NCBI GenBank assembly: GCA_006218035.1 | Contig: VBWC01000007.1 | Location: 17,715-81,714, forward strand | Direction: 5' to 3' | DNA length: 64,000 bases | Source: Gammaproteobacteria bacterium | Lineage (GTDB): Bacteria > Pseudomonadota > Gammaproteobacteria > VBWC01 | Part shown: positions 16,262-25,514 of the stretch, piece after piece | How the letters are laid out: every line of letters begins with the position of its first letter | Numbering within the stretch: the stretch's first letter is position 1 | Translations under genes and position numbers: made by a program | Notes under the pieces: generated by a model | What the model saw: the letters and a program-made list of their open reading frames with translations, nothing else | The model's database searches: none | Told to the model about the DNA's origin: nothing

Positions 16262-17158
16262 CTACTCGCCGCTAAAGCGATTCCCCGCCTGGAACTGCCA
16301 GGTGCGGGTGATGTGCAGCACGTCGGTGTCTTTTCGCATCCCGTCCGAAAACGCGGCATAGGGCGCGGCCAGCTGGACGATGCGTTTGGCGGCGTCGTCG
16401 AGGATCTTCGAGCCCGACGAGCGCCGGATGTCGATGGTGATCGGCGTGCCGTCGGCGCGGATCGCGACGTGCAGGATCAGGCTGCCGGACAGGTTGCGGC
16501 GTCTGGCCTCTTCCGGGTAATTGAGATTGCCGATCTGTTCGACCTTCTTGCGCCAGCCATCGAGATAGGCGGCGTCGCGGTATTCGCGCGTGTTGGACGA
16601 GATGTAGCGATGACGCGGGTTTTTGGAATAGGACTCAAGCGATTCGTTGACTTCGGCGGTGAGATTGGCGATCTCCATGCTGCGCTGCATCAGCTCGGCC
16701 GCCGTCACGGCGGTCTCGTGGTCGGGTACCGGCAGTTCCTCCAGCGCGATGGCCCGTTCCGCTTCCTGCTGAGTCAGTACCGGCACCAGCGGCGATTTTA
16801 CCGGTCGCGGTGCCGCGGACTGAAGCTGGATTTCCGCCGTGTCGCCGGGCGTCGATTTCAGCAGCGGCGCGTTCGCCGGGCTGGAGGAGCGGTCGCGCGC
16901 CTGCTTGTCGCCGCCGCCCTGTTGATTGGCCTGCGCCAGCAGATCGGCATCGTCGGGCGCCTTATCGCTGCGATCCTGCGCGAGCGTGATGTCGAGCGTC
17001 GCGGTGATCGGCGGGGATTTGTTGTCGAGCGGCCCGAAGGTAATGCCGAGAATCACCACCGCGTGCACGACCACCGCGCCGAACAGCGCGAGGCCGAGCC
17101 GGTCGGCCGGCCTAATCTGCGGCGGCAGCGGCTGGATGGCGGCCATAATCCGTATCAC
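16262..17158 (-). CDS. tonB: TonB family energy transducer
   Basis: The 298-residue protein has an N-terminal membrane anchor (LGLALFGAVVVHAVVILGITF, about 20-40), a Pro/Gln/Asp-rich periplasmic linker and a C-terminal TonB domain (YLDGWRKKVEQIGNLNYPEE, then LSGSLILHVAIRADGTP). It couples the proton motive force to outer-membrane receptors. By position next to gshB it corresponds to P. aeruginosa tonB3, which is needed for twitching. An ATG four codons in (17146) is an equally good start. It overlaps the end of the Gx-transporter gene. Confidence 0.88.
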   Translation of the reverse strand: MIRIMAAIQPLPPQIRPADRLGLALFGAVVVHAVVILGITFGPLDNKSPPITATLDITLAQDRSDKAPDDADLLAQANQQGGGDKQARDRSSSPANAPLLKSTPGDTAEIQLQSAAPRPVKSPLVPVLTQQEAERAIALEELPVPDHETAVTAAELMQRSMEIANLTAEVNESLESYSKNPRHRYISSNTREYRDAAYLDGWRKKVEQIGNLNYPEEARRRNLSGSLILHVAIRADGTPITIDIRRSSGSKILDDAAKRIVQLAAPYAAFSDGMRKDTDVLHITRTWQFQAGNRFSGE

Positions 17159-17660
17159 TCAAACGATCCAGAACGGCGCGGGCGATGACGCCGGTGACCA
17201 GGCCGGCGATCACCGCAGCGGTCATCAGCACCGGCAGCAGGTGAAACAGCGCATCGTGCGGAATGAACAGCCAGTAGGCGATCCAGAATTGCGCGGCGAT
17301 ATGCGTCATCGCCGCGAGCACGCAGTAACCGACCGGACCGACGCCACGGCCGGGCAAGCGGCTGGCGATGCCGAGCACAGCCAGACTGGCGACGGCGCCG
17401 CCCAGACTCAACATAAACGTCGGTGTCAGAAACGTGCCGACCAGCAGGCTGCCGACGACGACGCGCAACAGTGCCACCCAGACCGCCGTCGTCCAGCCAA
17501 ACTGCATCAGCACGATGATCGTGACGATATTGGCGAGCCCCGGTTTGATGCCGGGGATCGGGCTCGGCAGCGCGCTTTCCGCGATATGGATCGTGATCGC
17601 CAGCGCCGCGAGCCAGGCGATGCGGTGATCTTCGCGCGTGGTTTGCAGGGTCAGCTGCAT
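17112..17660 (-). CDS. Gx transporter family membrane protein
   Basis: The 182-residue protein has about five hydrophobic segments and belongs to the family once named heptaprenyl diphosphate synthase component I. PSPIPGIKPGLANIVTIIVL (about 32-51) is its signature. Homologues accompany ApbE and NusG-II proteins in extracytosolic flavinylation loci and are thought to be ECF-type S-component-like transporters. The stop overlaps the tonB start, and NusG-II lies two bases upstream, so the operon is tight. Confidence 0.82.
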   Translation of the reverse strand: MQLTLQTTREDHRIAWLAALAITIHIAESALPSPIPGIKPGLANIVTIIVLMQFGWTTAVWVALLRVVVGSLLVGTFLTPTFMLSLGGAVASLAVLGIASRLPGRGVGPVGYCVLAAMTHIAAQFWIAYWLFIPHDALFHLLPVLMTAAVIAGLVTGVIARAVLDRLSDTDYGRHPAAAAAD

Positions 17661-17662
17661 AT

Positions 17663-18022
17663 TCAGAAATTAATCGTGTCGTAGCGATTGTTCAGGCCGG
17701 ACACCACGAGGCTGACGCGGTTCGGCAGGCAGGCGGCGAACTCACCGCCATGCTGCAGCCAGCCGGTGTGTACGCACAGTTTATTGGCGCACGGCGAATC
17801 GGTGAAGCGGACCTGGCCGCCGTGGACCTTGATGTGGCTGGTGCCGAGCGGGCCGTCGACGGTGAATTCCGTGTCAGTGGCCAGCGACGCCGCCAGAACC
17901 TGCTTGCCGTTGACCAGTACCAGCACCCGGTCGCCGGGCGCCGCGTTTCCCCAGTACAGCGCATACAGAAATGGCAGCAGCGCGACGGCAGAGATCACGA
18001 TCACCCAATCGGCGCGCGTCAC
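17663..18022 (-). CDS. NusG domain II-containing protein
   Basis: The 119-residue protein has an N-terminal membrane segment (WVIVISAVALLPFLYALYW) followed by a small periplasmic beta domain with SPCANKLCVHTGWLQHGG, the Cys-x4-Cys motif of NusG-II proteins. This is not the transcription factor NusG; only the small fold is shared. Genes like this sit beside apbE and the Gx transporter, as here. The start overlaps the apbE stop by four bases. Confidence 0.87.
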   Translation of the reverse strand: MTRADWVIVISAVALLPFLYALYWGNAAPGDRVLVLVNGKQVLAASLATDTEFTVDGPLGTSHIKVHGGQVRFTDSPCANKLCVHTGWLQHGGEFAACLPNRVSLVVSGLNNRYDTINF

Positions 18023-19101
18023 GGCGGGTCCGCCACAATGACTACGGACGGCGCTTCGCCTTCGAATTGGACGCGCTGGGCCATTTTCAGCGTCATATGA
18101 ATATTGTTGCCCTTATCCACCAGCATAACGTTTTCGATACCCATTTGCCGGGCGACGTTGGCCCAGTGTTCGGGACCGGCGACGAGCAACGCGGTAGCCG
18201 CGGCATCTGCCGTGGCGCCGTTGGTGTGAATCACCGTCACCGAGGTGGCTCCGTCGGCGGGATAGCCGCTGCGCGGATCGATAATGTGATGATAGCGCGT
18301 GCCTTCGTAATCAAAATACCGCTCGTAGTTGCCCGAGGTAAACACGCTTTCGTCACCCGTGACCTCGACCGAGGCCAGGATGCCCGGGCCGCCGGGGTTG
18401 CGGATGCCGATGCGCCATGGCCGCCCGCCATGACGGCCGATCGCGCGCAGATCACCGCCGGCGTTGACGATGGCATTCTCGATGCCGGCGGCGCGTACGA
18501 TCCCGATCGCGCGGTCCACCGCGTAGCCCTTGGCGAATGCCCCCAGATCGAGTTGTACGTCAGGGTTGCCGCTCGTTACGGCGGTGTCGCTGAATGTCAG
18601 GTCCGACATCTGCGGGTTTTTGGCGACCAGTTCGGCAACCACTTCGGCTGGCGGCGGCGGGCCCTTCGGCGCATCGTCCTGGTGGAATCCCCAGAGCCCG
18701 ATCAGTTTGCCGACGGCGGGATTGAACAGCCCGCCACTGGCGATCGACAGTTCCTGCGCGCGGCGCAATATCCGCATGCCCTCGGCATCGACGATTGCGC
18801 CTTCGCCGTGCGCGAATCTGTCGTTGATTGCGGTGAGCGTGCTGGTTTCCCACGCGTGCCAGGTACGGTGGAGCCGGTTCAGATCGGCGGTGATGCCGGC
18901 GCTGGCCCTGGCGATACTTTTGTCGTCGGCGTCGAATATGGTGATATCGACCAGCGTGCCGAACACGACCAGTTGTTCGTGATGCTCGTGCGGTCGGTGG
19001 CTGCAGGCGGTGACGATCAGGGCAGCGGCGAGCAACGTTACGGCGCAACGAAACGCCTGCGTTATGCGGTTGGCGGTCATCGGTGAGGTGCCCGTGGTCA
19101 T
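18019..19101 (-). CDS. apbE: FAD:protein FMN transferase ApbE, lipoprotein
   Basis: The 360-residue protein has a lipobox signal (LLAAALIVTACSH), so it is exported and lipid-anchored. The ApbE core shows HAWETSTLTAIN, DLGAFAKGYAVDRAI and NAGGDLRAIG. It attaches FMN from FAD to a Thr or Ser of periplasmic or membrane redox proteins. No obvious FMN-binding target protein is coded nearby. The start overlaps the gshB stop by four bases. An ATG at 19080 may be the true start. Confidence 0.92.
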   Translation of the reverse strand: MTTGTSPMTANRITQAFRCAVTLLAAALIVTACSHRPHEHHEQLVVFGTLVDITIFDADDKSIARASAGITADLNRLHRTWHAWETSTLTAINDRFAHGEGAIVDAEGMRILRRAQELSIASGGLFNPAVGKLIGLWGFHQDDAPKGPPPPAEVVAELVAKNPQMSDLTFSDTAVTSGNPDVQLDLGAFAKGYAVDRAIGIVRAAGIENAIVNAGGDLRAIGRHGGRPWRIGIRNPGGPGILASVEVTGDESVFTSGNYERYFDYEGTRYHHIIDPRSGYPADGATSVTVIHTNGATADAAATALLVAGPEHWANVARQMGIENVMLVDKGNNIHMTLKMAQRVQFEGEAPSVVIVADPP

Positions 19102-20048
19102 TGCGCCAGCTTTCTGGCGATGCAGTCCATCAGCTGTCCGGCGATGTCGAGCCCATGGAGTTTGTCCAGCTCGCGTATGCAGGTGGGACTGGTGATATTG
19201 ATCTCGGTGAGGTAATCGCCGATCACGTCGAGCCCGACGAACATCAGGCCTTTCTGCCGCAGCAGTGGGCCGACCTGCGCGCAGATCCAGCGGTCGCGCT
19301 CGCCGAGCAGCCGGCCGATGCCCGTGCCGCCGGCGGCCAGATTGCCGCGCGTCTCGCCGGCCTGCGGCACTCGCGCCAGCATAAAGGGCACGGGTTCGCC
19401 GTCGATCAGCAGGATGCGTTTATCGCCATCGACGATCTCCCGGATGTAGCGCTGCGCCATCACCAGCTGCGTGCCGTAATGCGTGATGGTCTCGATGACG
19501 ACGCTGATGTTCGGATCGCCGGGCCGCAGGCGGAAGATCGAATGGCCGCCCATGGTATCCAGCGGCTTGAGGATGACGTCTTCGTGTTCGAGCAGAAAAT
19601 CGCGCAGGCGGCGCGCATCGCGCGTCACCAGTGTCGGCGCGGTGCATTGCGGAAACCACGCCGTCGCCAGTTTCTCGTTGGCGTCACGCAGCGTCTGCGG
19701 CTTGTTGACGACCAGTACGCCGGCCGTTTCGGCCAGCTCGAGTATCTGCGTCGTATAGATGTATTCGATATTGAACGGCGGGTCCTTGCGCATCAGGATC
19801 ACGTCGAGACTGTCCAGTGCGATATCGGCGGCATCGTGAAAGTGATGCCAGCGCCCCAGGTCATCGAAGACTTCCACCTGCCGCGCCCGGGCGCCGGCGC
19901 GACCGTCGCGCAGGAACAGATCGCCCTGTTCCATATAATAGAGCGACCAGCCACGCCGTTGCGCGGCGAGCAGCATGGCCAGCGTGCTGTCTTTTTTCGG
20001 CTTGATGGACGCGATCGGGTCCATGACCACACCGAGTCTGATGGTCAT
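19098..20048 (-). CDS. gshB: Glutathione synthetase
   Basis: The 316-residue ATP-grasp enzyme adds glycine to gamma-glutamylcysteine. It begins IRLGVVMDPIASIKPKKDST and contains LMRKDPPFNIEYIYTT, ILKPLDTMGGHSIFRL and FVGLDVIGDYLTEINITSP, all GshB hallmarks. The length matches the E. coli enzyme. It follows gshA by 61 bases, giving a complete two-step glutathione pathway. Confidence 0.96.
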   Translation of the reverse strand: MTIRLGVVMDPIASIKPKKDSTLAMLLAAQRRGWSLYYMEQGDLFLRDGRAGARARQVEVFDDLGRWHHFHDAADIALDSLDVILMRKDPPFNIEYIYTTQILELAETAGVLVVNKPQTLRDANEKLATAWFPQCTAPTLVTRDARRLRDFLLEHEDVILKPLDTMGGHSIFRLRPGDPNISVVIETITHYGTQLVMAQRYIREIVDGDKRILLIDGEPVPFMLARVPQAGETRGNLAAGGTGIGRLLGERDRWICAQVGPLLRQKGLMFVGLDVIGDYLTEINITSPTCIRELDKLHGLDIAGQLMDCIARKLAQ

Positions 20049-20109
20049 GGGCGGGTGCTCGATTGTTGGCCGCGGTCGCGCACGTATCGTAAAGGCACTA
20101 ACGGCGGGT

Positions 20110-21417
20110 TCAGGGTGAGCGGGGCTTGCGGTCCGCCAGCTCGCGGGCGGCGGCGACCAGCGCCAGCCGGCCGATCACGCCGTAGGCATAAAACCGGTTC
20201 GGGCTGGCGTCCGGCGCCTTGCGCTGGTCGGGATTGCTGCATGTTTCGGCAAATGACAAAGGCTCGAAGTGCATGCCCGGCGCGTTGAGATTTTCCTTTG
20301 GTCCGCGCTTGGTGTGTACCCGATAGAATCCGCCGACGACGAAGTGATCGATCATATAGACCACCGGCTCGGCGACCGCGCGTTCCACACCCCAGGTCTC
20401 GAAGGTCGGCACGCCTTCCTGCAGGATGACCTTGGTGACGCCCTGGCCGCCCTTGCTTGCCGCCATCTTGGTGCGCTGCTTGCGGTTCAGTTCGCGGATC
20501 TCGTCGGTGCTCTGTACCGTCATGATGCCCATGCCGTAGGTGCCGGCGTCGGCCTTGATCACGACGTACGGCGCGGCATCGAGCTGGTACTCATCGTATT
20601 TACGTTGTATTCCTGCCAGCAAGGTCGTGACGTTTTTTGCCAGGCAGTCCTCGCCCTCGCGTTTCATGAAATCGATCTCGCCGCATTGCCGAAACAGCGG
20701 TTCGAGCAGCCATGGGTCAACGTCGAGCTGGCTGACGAATTCGTTCACCACCTCGTGGTAGTGCTGGAAATGCACCGATTTCAGCCGCGTCGACCAGCCG
20801 AGTTCCAGCGACGGCACAACCGGCTGATCCAGGCCCTGCAACAGCGGCGGGCGGCCGTCGGACAGATCGTTGTTGAGTAACACCACGCACGGATCGAAAT
20901 CGTCCAGCCCGACGCGGTTGCCATCGCGAATCAGCGGTTCGAGGCGGATGCGCCGGCCGGAGGGTAGTTCGATATCCTGCGCGGTGGTGATTTCCTCGAT
21001 CAGCGTACCGATACGCACGTCGTAGCCGGCGCGCATGACGATGTCCTGCAGCGTCGCGAGACTTTCGAAGTACGGAATGTTACGCGTGTGATTTTCCGGC
21101 ACCAGCAGCACGTGGCAGGCGGTGGGGCAGAGGCGCTCGAACGCCGACTGGATTGCGTGTATGCACAGCGGCAGAAACGACGGATTCAGATTGTTGAAGC
21201 CGGCGGGAAACAGATTGGTGTCGACCGGCGCGACCTTGAAGCCCGCATTGCGCAGATCGACCGACGAGTAGAACGGCGCCGGCGTTTCCAGCCACTGCGC
21301 CCGCAGCCACGCCTCGATCATGGACTGGTGGTCGAGGAAATGGCGTTCGATCTTCTGCAGCGGGCCGGTCAGCACCGTCGTCAGGTGCGGCACGGCATGA
21401 AGTTGTTCTACGCCCAT
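20110..21417 (-). CDS. gshA: Glutamate-cysteine ligase, Acidithiobacillus-type
   Basis: The 435-residue protein belongs to the GshA class known from Acidithiobacillus, nitrifiers and some gammaproteobacteria, distinct from the E. coli type. Recognisable pieces are SSVDLRNAGFKVAPVDTNLF, PENHTRNIPYF, VVIKADAGTYGMGIM and MIDHFVVGGFYRVHTKRG. It makes gamma-glutamylcysteine from glutamate and cysteine. The upstream 277 bases separate it from the divergent pilG-like gene. Confidence 0.93.
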   Translation of the reverse strand: MGVEQLHAVPHLTTVLTGPLQKIERHFLDHQSMIEAWLRAQWLETPAPFYSSVDLRNAGFKVAPVDTNLFPAGFNNLNPSFLPLCIHAIQSAFERLCPTACHVLLVPENHTRNIPYFESLATLQDIVMRAGYDVRIGTLIEEITTAQDIELPSGRRIRLEPLIRDGNRVGLDDFDPCVVLLNNDLSDGRPPLLQGLDQPVVPSLELGWSTRLKSVHFQHYHEVVNEFVSQLDVDPWLLEPLFRQCGEIDFMKREGEDCLAKNVTTLLAGIQRKYDEYQLDAAPYVVIKADAGTYGMGIMTVQSTDEIRELNRKQRTKMAASKGGQGVTKVILQEGVPTFETWGVERAVAEPVVYMIDHFVVGGFYRVHTKRGPKENLNAPGMHFEPLSFAETCSNPDQRKAPDASPNRFYAYGVIGRLALVAAARELADRKPRSP

Positions 21418-21618
21418 AATTCGATGAAATCCTTGCCGTTATGGTGCGTCACTATAACGCAGTTCAGCGCCGAAAGCGTAATGGTGCCCCGGTCGATCTG
21501 CGGTCGCCTCTCGCGGGTGGCCCGCCACAGCGCGCATCAGCACGGGGCGCGTAAGCGGCTGTCGCTGAAGGTTAAGTGCCTGACCCGCAAGATGATACTC
21601 GCCTGACCGATGGTGCGG

Positions 21619-21648
21619 TTGACTTTTCAAGTCACGCTGCAACATAGT
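21619..21648 (+). promoter_or_regulatory. Predicted sigma-70 promoter for the pilG-like gene
   Basis: TTGACT at 21619-21624 and CATAGT at 21643-21648 are separated by 18 bases, in the divergent gshA/pilG intergenic region, about 45 bases before the GTG start. This is a motif match only. Confidence 0.4.
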
Positions 21649-21694
21649 CGGGGGATCGCGGACAGTCGCCAACGGGTCGAGGTGGAGGGAGCCT

Positions 21695-22129
21695 GTGGAC
21701 ACAGAGTCAGCCATTGTTCTGTCGGGAATCAAGGCGGTCGTGGTGGACGACAATCGGGTGATGTGCCGCGTCATGGCGGCGATACTCGAGGGCGTCGGCT
21801 GCGACGTGGTGACCGCGTCGGACGGATTTTCGGCGCTGGGCAAGATTGTCGATCACACGCCCGACGTCATCGTGCTTGATACCAGTCTGCCCCGGCTGGA
21901 CGGTTATCAGGTCTGCGCGGTGATCAAGCAGAATCCCAAATTTCGCCAGTGTCCTGTGGTGCTGGTGTCCGTATCCGGCAGCCTGATGGATCGCGCGCAG
22001 GCCCAGGCCGTCGGCGCTGACCGGGTGCTGGTCAAGCCGTTGGTGCGCGAGGAGTTGCTCGCCGTCGTGGGGCAGCTGACGGCGCCGGTGCATCTTGAGG
22101 AAACGCTCGCGATCCGGCATGGCGGTTGA
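21695..22129 (+). CDS. pilG: PilG-like response regulator
   Basis: The 144-residue stand-alone receiver domain has the acidic pair in VVDDNR (about 16-17), phospho-acceptor Asp in VIVLDTSLPRLDGYQVC and conserved Lys in VLVKPL. PRLDGYQVCAVIKQN closely resembles PilG of the twitching Chp pathway. The position beside gshB is that of P. aeruginosa pilG. The GTG start is 6 bases after a GGAGG. In PilG the Lys segment is normally TKPF; here it is VKPL. It overlaps the next gene. Confidence 0.85.
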   Translation: MDTESAIVLSGIKAVVVDDNRVMCRVMAAILEGVGCDVVTASDGFSALGKIVDHTPDVIVLDTSLPRLDGYQVCAVIKQNPKFRQCPVVLVSVSGSLMDRAQAQAVGADRVLVKPLVREELLAVVGQLTAPVHLEETLAIRHGG

Positions 22130-23267
22130 TCCGGTATTGACGGCCTGGACCGGGGAACCGCGCGCAAGCCCGCTGTATTCAACCGTCGCCGATGTCATGC
22201 GCGGCGAGCTCGCCGACGTGCAGCAGACGCTTGGCGGACTGGAATCCCAAACGACGCTGGCTTGGGGTGCGCTGCAGAATATCGAGCGGCGGTTGGTGCA
22301 GCTCGCCGGGGTTTTCGATTTGCTGGGCTGGGAATCGATCCGCCAGGCGATGACGGTGCAGGCCGAGCGCGTCGTTCGTCTGGGCTCAGCCGATGCGGCC
22401 GAGCGCCGCGGATTATTCGAGGGTATCCTCGCGGGTCTGCTCGACATTAATGTGCGCCTGGGTGACGCGGGTGCGGCGGCCGCGTCACATCCGCACCGCG
22501 CGGACGAGACGCTCGCCGGCCGGTTGCGTGGCAGCGTCATCGCGCAAACTCGCAACGAACTCGATGTTCTCGCGACACTCCTCGACGACGGGCCGACCGG
22601 GCGGTCGCCGGCCGACCGCGCGGATCTGGTCAACCGGGTGACCAGCATTGCCGGCAGCCTGTCGTTACTCGATATGCCAAGAGCGGCGCTGATGATCGAC
22701 CGTTGCCGCCGGCTGGTTGATGCGACCGCCGATGCTCCGGCGGCGCAGGCGCCGGACGCGATAGTGAACCAGGTGACCGGGGCGCTGGCGGCGGTGCAGG
22801 GGTATTTGCGCGCGTATGTCGTGGATCCGGCGGCGGCGGACCAATGGCTCGTTGCGGTCGAGGTGCCTTGGCAGGACGCCGTGTCCACCGGTTCTTCGGC
22901 GTCGGCCGACGCGACGACCGGCATGCCCGCGGCCATCGCCGTTCACGCAGTGGATGACGATGAAACCGTGTTTGCGTACGCCGCCGCAGACCTGATCGCC
23001 AGTGCTGCGGAATTTGCCGGACAGTGGCGCAGCGGGTCGGCCGCGGCCTTTCCCGCCGCGCGGCTGGTAGCGCTGCTGCGCGGCTTGTCGGTGGCCGCCG
23101 ATCGGGCCGGCAAAGACGATATTCGCTATCTCAGTCAGGATGTCGCGATGGTCGTCGATGCAGTGGCGAGCGGCGACCGCGAGTTGTCGCCGCATTTGTA
23201 TGAAACGATCGAGTATTCGCTGTCGACTCTGACCGGCAAGCTGGCAGCAACGAAATACCGTCATTAG
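22119..23267 (+). CDS. FimL/ChpA-N-like scaffold protein
   Basis: The 382-residue all-helical protein resembles the Hpt-like repeats found in FimL and in the N-terminus of ChpA. Helices such as NIERRLVQLAGVFDLLGW, NRVTSIAGSLSLLDMPRA and YETIEYSLSTLTGKL recur through it. No phosphorylatable His within an Hpt motif is seen, as in FimL, so it would be a scaffold linking pilus chemosensing to cAMP or motility. It overlaps the PilG-like gene by 11 bases. FimL identity is by pattern and context. Confidence 0.65.
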   Translation: MAVDPVLTAWTGEPRASPLYSTVADVMRGELADVQQTLGGLESQTTLAWGALQNIERRLVQLAGVFDLLGWESIRQAMTVQAERVVRLGSADAAERRGLFEGILAGLLDINVRLGDAGAAAASHPHRADETLAGRLRGSVIAQTRNELDVLATLLDDGPTGRSPADRADLVNRVTSIAGSLSLLDMPRAALMIDRCRRLVDATADAPAAQAPDAIVNQVTGALAAVQGYLRAYVVDPAAADQWLVAVEVPWQDAVSTGSSASADATTGMPAAIAVHAVDDDETVFAYAAADLIASAAEFAGQWRSGSAAAFPAARLVALLRGLSVAADRAGKDDIRYLSQDVAMVVDAVASGDRELSPHLYETIEYSLSTLTGKLAATKYRH

Positions 23268-23495
23268 CGGTCGCCAGCGGTGCGCCGGGTGCACGCCGTT
23301 AACGGAAGTATAAACGCAGCGGAATCAACGCAAGCTTATCGCGGTTCGCACCGGCGACTTACCTGCCCTGGGGGGATGTGTTATCGTCCGCTGTCCAAAA
23401 CGTTCTTGTCTCATTGCCGTTGAGCGTTCCGTGAGTGTTTCCGCCTGGGGCGGTGCGCTCGTTGCGGCGAATAATTACGCCCTGGTACCCGGATA

Positions 23496-24695
23496 ATGGA
23501 TGCATCTCCCCGTCGATCGGCCCGTGTAGCGATATCCGCCTGTTCGGTGGAGCAGCGCTTCCGTCTGGAAGAGATGCTCGAGCGCAACGGCTGGTATGTC
23601 ATTATCAATGCGCCATTGAAAACCGCGATACTGAGCCGGTTGAACGATGTGCGGCCCGACGCGCTGGTGGTTGATCTGGAAAATGCCTCCGACCACGACC
23701 TGGAAGTGCTCAAGTTCTTGCTGCCGCGCTGTACGATACCGGTGCTGATTACCGACGACGAGATCCGTCACGCATTGACCAGCGAAACGGAGCTTGCTGA
23801 ACGTTTCAACGAGAAGCTCGAGGCCGTGATCGAGCGGCGCTTTGTGCCGGACGCATTCGACCGGAAAAGTCCTGAAACAGCGCCAGCGGAAGCAGTAACC
23901 GCGGCGGTGCCTCTGTCCGTCGAGCCATCACCCGCCGCGATGCCGGCGCCGGTGACCGCGCCGCCGCAGGCAGCGGAGACTCCCCCCGTGGTGCCGAGCA
24001 ACGTGATTGAAACGCCTTATTTTACGGTCGGAACCCTGGCGCGGGCCGAGCCGGAACCGGCCAGGGCGGTCGCCGATACCAAACGGGCCGGCACGGGCCG
24101 CCCGGGCAGCGTCTGGGTATTGGGGGCCTCGCTGGGCGGGCCGCAGGCGGTCGCGCGTTTCCTGGGCGGTATTCCACCGGAACTGGATGTCGCCTTCGTG
24201 CTGGTGCAGCGCATCGGGCCGCAGCACGTGCCGATACTCGTCAAGCAACTTAACAACCGTTGCGCATTCGATGTGTTGGCGGCGGCGGACGGTCATATCA
24301 TCCGCAGCGGTGATGTGATCGTCGCCCCGGTTGATCAGCGCATTTCACTCGGCAAGGACGGCAAGGTGAAGCTACTGGCCGCGGCGCAGGCGGTCGGCGT
24401 GAGCGCGCTGGACTACGCCATGCAGGCGATCGCCAGGCGCTATCGCGCCCATGCCGGCGCCATTGTATTCAGTGGCATGGGCGACGACGGCATCAAGGGA
24501 TGTCATGCGGTGCTGGATCGTGGCGGTACGGTCTGGACGCAGGACCCCGACAGCTGTGTGATCGACAGCATGCCCAAGCATGTCCGGCACGCGTGCACGA
24601 TCGAGATCAGCGCCGACCCGGAGTCGTTGGCGGTCCATCTGGTGGAAAAACTGTCGGTGCAGGATTATGTCCGCGCCGGTAGTGCCAGCGGCTGA
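23496..24695 (+). CDS. chpB: ChpB-like protein-glutamate methylesterase (CheB family)
   Basis: The 399-residue protein has a degenerate N-terminal receiver-like domain (about 8-100), a Pro/Ala-rich linker (about 125-175) and a C-terminal CheB methylesterase domain. The catalytic triad is visible as Ser in GASLGGPQ, His in GPQHVPI and Asp in FSGMGDDG. It should demethylate a pilus chemoreceptor (PilJ-like). No receptor, methyltransferase or CheA kinase gene lies next to it in this window. Confidence 0.87.
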   Translation: MDASPRRSARVAISACSVEQRFRLEEMLERNGWYVIINAPLKTAILSRLNDVRPDALVVDLENASDHDLEVLKFLLPRCTIPVLITDDEIRHALTSETELAERFNEKLEAVIERRFVPDAFDRKSPETAPAEAVTAAVPLSVEPSPAAMPAPVTAPPQAAETPPVVPSNVIETPYFTVGTLARAEPEPARAVADTKRAGTGRPGSVWVLGASLGGPQAVARFLGGIPPELDVAFVLVQRIGPQHVPILVKQLNNRCAFDVLAAADGHIIRSGDVIVAPVDQRISLGKDGKVKLLAAAQAVGVSALDYAMQAIARRYRAHAGAIVFSGMGDDGIKGCHAVLDRGGTVWTQDPDSCVIDSMPKHVRHACTIEISADPESLAVHLVEKLSVQDYVRAGSASG

Positions 24696-24740
24696 CGCCG
24701 GCAACCCGTTCGCTCTGTTCGAGCGGCCTGACCGGTCGGC

Positions 24741-25502
24741 CTATCCCAGGTCTCCCCACCAGCTCTGCAACACCGCCAGTACCGCGACCGGGGCGGTCTC
24801 GGTGCGCAGCACGCGCGGCCCGAGGCGCAGGCGCACAAAGCCGCGCTCTTCGGTACGCCGGATTTCCGTATCGCTCAAGCCGCCTTCAGGACCGATCAGC
24901 AGCATGACCGGCGTGCCTGGCGCCGGCGGGGTGAGATCCGACAGCGACTGTGTCGCATCGGGATCGAGCACCAGCTTGAGCGGCTTGTCCGACGCATCGG
25001 CGCCGGGGGGCGGATCGATATGCAACCAGTCCGCGAGTGTCGTCGGGTGGTGAATCGCCGGCACCGCGGTGCGGCCGCTCTGCTGGCAGGCGCTCGCGAT
25101 CAACGCCTGCCAGTGCTCGACGCGCCTGGCCAGACGCTCATCGCGCAAACGCACTTCGCAGCGTTCGGTAAACAACGGCACGATGTCGGCCACGCCCAGC
25201 TCGACCGCCTTCTGCAGCGTGTAATCCATGCGCTCACCGCGCGAGATACCCTGACACAGCGTAATCCGCAGCGGCGATTCCCGGTTGCAATCAACAAAGG
25301 CGTTCACGTCGACGGTGGCGAGCTTGCCGGCCGGCGCACCCAGGACGCCATCGTATTCGCCGCCGCGGCCGTTGAATACTGTCAGCGGTGCGCCGGGCGG
25401 CAGCCGCAACACGCGTAAAAGGTGCTGGCTGGCTTGTGCATCCAGCGTGATGCGCTGGCCTGCGTGGAGCGGTCCGGGGAAATAGATACGTGGTTTGTGC
25501 AT
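24741..25502 (-). CDS. rsmE: 16S rRNA (uracil-1498 N3)-methyltransferase
   Basis: The 253-residue SPOUT-class enzyme methylates U1498 of 16S rRNA. The SAM-binding knot is visible as VMLLIGPEGGLSDTEI (about 201-216) and the end as RLGPRVLRTETAP. The substrate domain begins PRIYFPGPLHAGQRI. It lies 12 bases after bioA on the same strand and converges with chpB. Confidence 0.96.
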   Translation of the reverse strand: MHKPRIYFPGPLHAGQRITLDAQASQHLLRVLRLPPGAPLTVFNGRGGEYDGVLGAPAGKLATVDVNAFVDCNRESPLRITLCQGISRGERMDYTLQKAVELGVADIVPLFTERCEVRLRDERLARRVEHWQALIASACQQSGRTAVPAIHHPTTLADWLHIDPPPGADASDKPLKLVLDPDATQSLSDLTPPAPGTPVMLLIGPEGGLSDTEIRRTEERGFVRLRLGPRVLRTETAPVAVLAVLQSWWGDLG

Positions 25503-25514
25503 CGGCGTTCGATA

